A stretch of DNA of 64,000 bases from positions 62,001 to 126,000 of the forward strand of contig JAODUP010000420.1 in assembly GCA_025642065.1 (NCBI GenBank), in the 5' to 3' direction. Numbering within the stretch: the stretch's first letter is position 1; each line of letters starts with the position of its first letter. Below are positions 60,206 through 64,000 of the stretch, piece after piece. The DNA comes from Paralvinella palmiformis (Eukaryota > Annelida > Polychaeta > Terebellida > Alvinellidae). A program made the position numbers and the translations under genes. The notes beneath the pieces were generated by a model. The model worked only from the letters and a program-made list of their open reading frames with translations. It did no database searches and had not been told where the DNA came from.

Positions 60206-60207
60206 GT
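60111..60207. repeat. (GT)n microsatellite
   Basis: About 48 GT units. Confidence 0.96.
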
Positions 60208-60569
60208 CACTCTGCTGTCTAGCCAATTTGTCTCCAGTTTCATATCTCGATCTGTCAAAAATTTCACGTGCTTCTAGAAATCGGATTATCTCGCGAAACG
60301 CCATTTTGATTAGACCAGTAGCTACTGACTAAATAATTCATCACGTGGTATGTGACGTGACCGCTAAGGTAGCCTCTAACTAATTTAAAAATGAAAACAT
60401 ATATAACGTGATGTTGGCTTGTGATGGGGATCCAAGTAACATGTCAGTCACACGGAAAGGGTATTATTAGCTGACAGAATTGATACCGAGATGTAATAGA
60501 TAAGATATAAACAGTCTGTTTATGTGTAGTACAACTTGCATATTATTTAGGATTACAAACTATTACACA

Positions 60570-60616
60570 TGGATGGATGGATGGATGGATGGATGGATGG
60601 ATGGATGGATGGATGG
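60570..60616. repeat. (ATGG)n tetranucleotide array
   Basis: About 12 units, followed by GAGA and GCGC. Confidence 0.94.
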
Positions 60617-60654
60617 CGGAGAGAGAGAGAGCGCGCATGGATCTATTTAATAAC

Positions 60655-60810
60655 AACTCGCATACTACATAATATTATGATATACTGCGTCGTACAATAA
60701 CACACTATATATTAGAAGATATTACAACATGTTGCAATATATAACGGTATGTTACAGCACACTATGACATGTTACAACATATCAAGACTTCTACCACAAT
60801 ATACCATTAC
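60655..60810. repeat. Degenerate TTACAACAT-like tract
   Basis: ATTACAACATGTTGCAATAT, GTTACAGCACACTA and GTTACAACATATC are loosely repeated and partly palindromic. Confidence 0.45.
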
Positions 60811-60944
60811 ATCCGCCGTCATGACGTCATCGCAGGTTACTATATGTAACATAGCAAATTATTTAAAAGACGTTTAAGCAGGGCCATATATGTTACTGCT
60901 GGATCGTTCATCTAAACACAGCATTCACTGAATCACTTACTCAT

Positions 60945-61022
60945 TCGTTCACCCACTCACTCACCCGCTTATTTACTCACCCACTCACCCACTGACTCAA
61001 TCAATCAATCAATCAATCACCC
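60945..61022. repeat. (CACT)n/(CAAT)n array
   Basis: Imperfect CACTCACC units pass into five CAAT units. Confidence 0.85.
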
Positions 61023-61367
61023 ATTCGATCGAGCGATATATTAGTATTCTTTGATCTGAAAATATTATCGTAGCTGAAATAAGGTACCATTTATAACGGG
61101 TCAGATAGAAAAGAAAATGGACGCGGTGAATTTTCCATAAATATGAGCCAGATTATCAGTTTGGATCGGCTCGTCTCGCCAATAACATGTGACCAAGACG
61201 TGTTAACACGTGACTTTATGGACTCGGCTAACACATGACAAGTTAGCATCTCAAAAATGACAAACGAGCAACGTGTCGTCACACCGAGCCACACCCCAAC
61301 CTCGGCACCCGAGGGATCTCCAGCCTTAAGTGGACCCAGCTGACACACGACACAAGCCATTCCCATA

Positions 61368-61397
61368 CAGACACACACACACACACACACACACACA
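61368..61397. repeat. (CA)n microsatellite
   Basis: About 14 CA units. Confidence 0.93.
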
Positions 61398-61587
61398 TCG
61401 GGAAATCGATGGACACAACAAGCAAAAATGGCGACCACGGAGTGTCAAAGATGACACCCGAAACTGTCTTTCCATGATGTCATCGTTCACTACCTAAAGG
61501 TTAACAGCTTATAAGCGTACGTGTCCCTCCACTGATATTCGGAGGAGCTTTATGTATTGTCTTGTAGCATATATACTAGTATCATAT

Positions 61588-61888
61588 GGACGGGGTGACA
61601 TGACGGGGTGAAATGACGGGGTGACGTGACGGGGTGACATGACGGAGTGACATGACGGGATGACATGACGGAGTGACATGACGGGGTGACGTGACGGGGT
61701 GACATGACGGGGTGACATGACGGGGTGACATGACGGGGTGACATGACGGGGTGACATGACGGGGTAACATGACGGGGTGACATGACGGGGTGACATGACG
61801 GGGTGACATGACGGGGTGACGTGACGGGGTGACGTGACGGGGTGACGTGACGGGGTGACATGACGGGGTGACATGACGGGGTGACATG
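61588..61888. repeat. 13-bp minisatellite GGGGTGACATGAC, about 23 copies
   Basis: The unit is nearly invariant, with GTGACGTGAC, GAGTGACATG and GGATGACATG variants. Because 13 is not a multiple of 3, all minus-strand frames read through it as a repeated 13-residue MSPRHVTPSCHPV-type peptide, which is an artefact. Confidence 0.95.
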
Positions 61889-62309
61889 ATGTTTCTCGAG
61901 TCAACATGTCGGTAGATAGACGTCTAACTTTTCATTCCATCCTCCTTATCATTATTAATACCATATTTTATTCTTTATATAACATATTTTACCATTCTGA
62001 TCTGTGGACATATACAATCCGGTCACTCATAAACTCCCTGGGGAGTATGCTGCGTCCAACTGCCAATTATAGTCTCCTAATCCATAATAATCCATTGGTA
62101 ATGAGCTGTTGGATTGGAGTGTCCCTGCCTCCCTGCACCACGACTAACACTACAAGAGTTTTAGAAGTGACCTGTCGCATTTCAGTTTGCTACAAAAAGG
62201 GACATCCGACCGGACAGCTTAAGGACTTGAACGAACACGGTCAATATGACACAACAAAACTTACCATAAACCTGATCACAACCTTGTTATTGATCTTCCT
62301 ATAAACTCA

Positions 62310-62354
62310 CACACAGCGCGCGCGCACGCACACACACACACACACAAGAGAGAG

Positions 62355-62390
<36 letters not shown>

Positions 62391-62600
62391 CCCTACACAG
62401 ATAAGTGATCCCCCCCAAACATATTAACATCCCTCGTATATGGGAACAGCCCCCCAACACACACACACACGCAGAGAGAGAGAGATCCCAGTGCATAGGG
62501 GAAATCCCCCCCCCCCCAATGCAGAAGACATCCCTCATATAAGGAAACAGCCCCTCAAAACACACAGAGAGAAGGGGGAGGGAGAGCCCTCACATACACA
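62310..62600. repeat. Cluster of CA, GA and poly-C arrays
   Basis: (GC)(CA)n(GA)n at 62317-62389, then a pair of similar units (62398-62485 and 62495-62590). Each unit has CCCCC, CATCCCTC with AGGGAAC-like sequence, CACA and GAGA blocks, suggesting a local duplication of about 95 bases. Confidence 0.75.
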
Positions 62601-62959
62601 GTTATTCGAGGAGATTGACTTAATATGAAATATGGAAACGATAGTATTTTGACATTTTGATAATAAAACTCTCCACCAACGGCAATATTGCTAAACATGC
62701 CTTAGCTATGGAAAGCCAGTTTTATATTAACAAAACAGCCAATAAACCGGCAACATCTATGACAAGCCAACTACTACATAGTATAATAAATGTGTTTTGA
62801 TAATATTTTAAAATATGTTTGCATCAATTAATGATGCTGAGGTTAAAATTATACGCAGGGAGACTGCTAGAGTCAGCATACAGTTAAAATAAACCGCTAA
62901 ATGGAAATAACAAAATAATCACATAGTTACATTTTGCGTCTAAAGTAGACATCCACAAT

Positions 62960-63465
62960 AAATGTTAAACACACAGACACATACAGTTACAACTATTACA
63001 ACAGTCACGGCTAGACAGCAACGAGAGTGCTGTGCATTCCCATAGAGACAAAAATGTACACAATGTCACACAACTCCAACACAGCCCCACAATCAGAAAA
63101 TGTCACGCAGTCGCACAATCACCGAACACAAATACGTGTATACAAAAACGGCATTTAGTCACACATTGTCAGATAAAGCCACGCGCGCGCGCACGCATAC
63201 ACGCACACACACACCGGAACTGCGTGCAACCACCTAGCCATATACAGCCACACAACCTTCATAGTTATACAAACACCCAACGATGCAGTCATACAACACA
63301 AGCACACATATTCACACCCTATCACCCAATCGTACTTGGTGCCAGAACCATATACAGTCAGTCACTCACATAGACAGTCATATAGGCACCCACATATAGT
63401 GGCAGACAGCGATATACAGTCACACAGGGAGTCACACAGAATCACAAAGCCACACACAGTCCGAC
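62960..63465. repeat. Degenerate CACA/CAGTCAC-rich region
   Basis: Irregular ACACAGTCACA, CACACAATCAC and TACAGTCA units recur over about 500 bases. Simple-sequence-derived, with no coding content. Confidence 0.55.
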
Positions 63466-63668
63466 CTCTTATAATTTGATCACCCATTCATCAAATCTCC
63501 TCCAGTGTGAGATCGTGGTCATGTGACAGTGAGGTTCCCGGAAGAGTTCACGTGTAACACACACACACACACTGCTTTTCTCACCAGCCATAATCTGGTG
63601 TAACGTTTGGATGTTGGAGAAATGGACATGTATATAGAAGGTCAAATATGATGTCTCTGTACATTACA

Positions 63669-63747
<79 letters not shown>
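63669..63747. repeat. (CT)n(GT)n compound array
   Basis: About 13 CT and 25 GT units. Confidence 0.94.
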
Positions 63748-63827
63748 TGGGAGTAAAACAAAACATTGGACGATTCATCAGGTATCAAATCTAGAGAGGC
63801 GACTTCTCATGCTGAGAGATCCCTCGC

Positions 63828-63829
<2 letters not shown>

Positions 63830-63862
<33 letters not shown>
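63830..63862. repeat. (GT)n microsatellite
   Basis: About 16 GT units. Confidence 0.94.
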
Positions 63863-63864
<2 letters not shown>

Positions 63865-64000
63865 CATCGAATGAAAAAGCAACGAAACACAGGACCACAC
63901 ATCAAACCTACAACATTTGGACAATTTATCAGTGATCTGATGTCTGAATAGCGATTACTAGTCTGTGTCAGAGAATATATTAATCTCACAGCGTGTTTAT

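Larger units (their letters stand above)
58740..64000. other. Region 5' of the first recognised adhesion exon
   Basis: Probably an intron, because the Ig1a exon starts in phase 1 and needs an upstream coding exon. I looked on the minus strand for an ATG plus hydrophobic core and donor and found nothing convincing. The rest is dominated by simple and minisatellite repeats. Confidence 0.45.

Noticed and set aside
61509..61907. Three overlapping ORFs with a repeated MSPRHVTPSCHPV-type peptide
   Set aside because: A 13-bp minisatellite reads openly in all three frames of one strand. Nothing supports translation.

Overview
This is a eukaryotic nuclear window: AT-rich, intron-rich, dense in microsatellites, with tRNA-derived SINEs and decayed retrotransposons, and no bacterial features. 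The gene content (a Sec61-beta gene and a fasciclin II/NCAM-type adhesion gene) and the repeat style suggest a lophotrochozoan animal, most likely a mollusc. The taxon is an inference.

Layout. All three supported genes lie on the minus strand. (1) At 2447-4704 is a complete four-exon SEC61B gene for the small tail-anchored beta subunit of the ER translocon, with an ETS/CRE-like motif just upstream of its ATG. (2) At 9066-21868 is an eleven-exon gene for a type I membrane protein I do not recognise: signal peptide, one unusual Ig-like domain, a second membrane-proximal domain, one transmembrane helix and a long acidic, probably coiled-coil tail. Every exon junction keeps frame except for one extra base inside exon 7. 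(3) At 35377-58719 are thirteen exons of a fasciclin II/NCAM/apCAM-like adhesion protein: five Ig domains each split over two exons, one FN3 domain split over two exons, then one large exon for the transmembrane helix and cytoplasmic tail. The exon or exons for the signal peptide were not found and probably lie beyond the window. Genes 2 and 3 are both IgSF surface proteins, but nothing in the sequence shows that they act together.

Repeats fill the rest. There are at least five tRNA-derived SINE families. One sits inside a larger dispersed repeat present twice. Two CR1/L2-like LINE relics and six copies of a shared LINE 3' tail occur, along with a probable DIRS-type (tyrosine recombinase) retrotransposon relic, a 643-bp TTAA-flanked DNA transposon, a fold-back element and a 400-bp element duplicated 4 kb apart. 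Three minisatellites and many di-, tri- and tetranucleotide arrays are also present. Microsatellites crowd the donor sites of six of the adhesion-gene exons. No CRISPR array, operon or free-standing tRNA or rRNA gene was seen.
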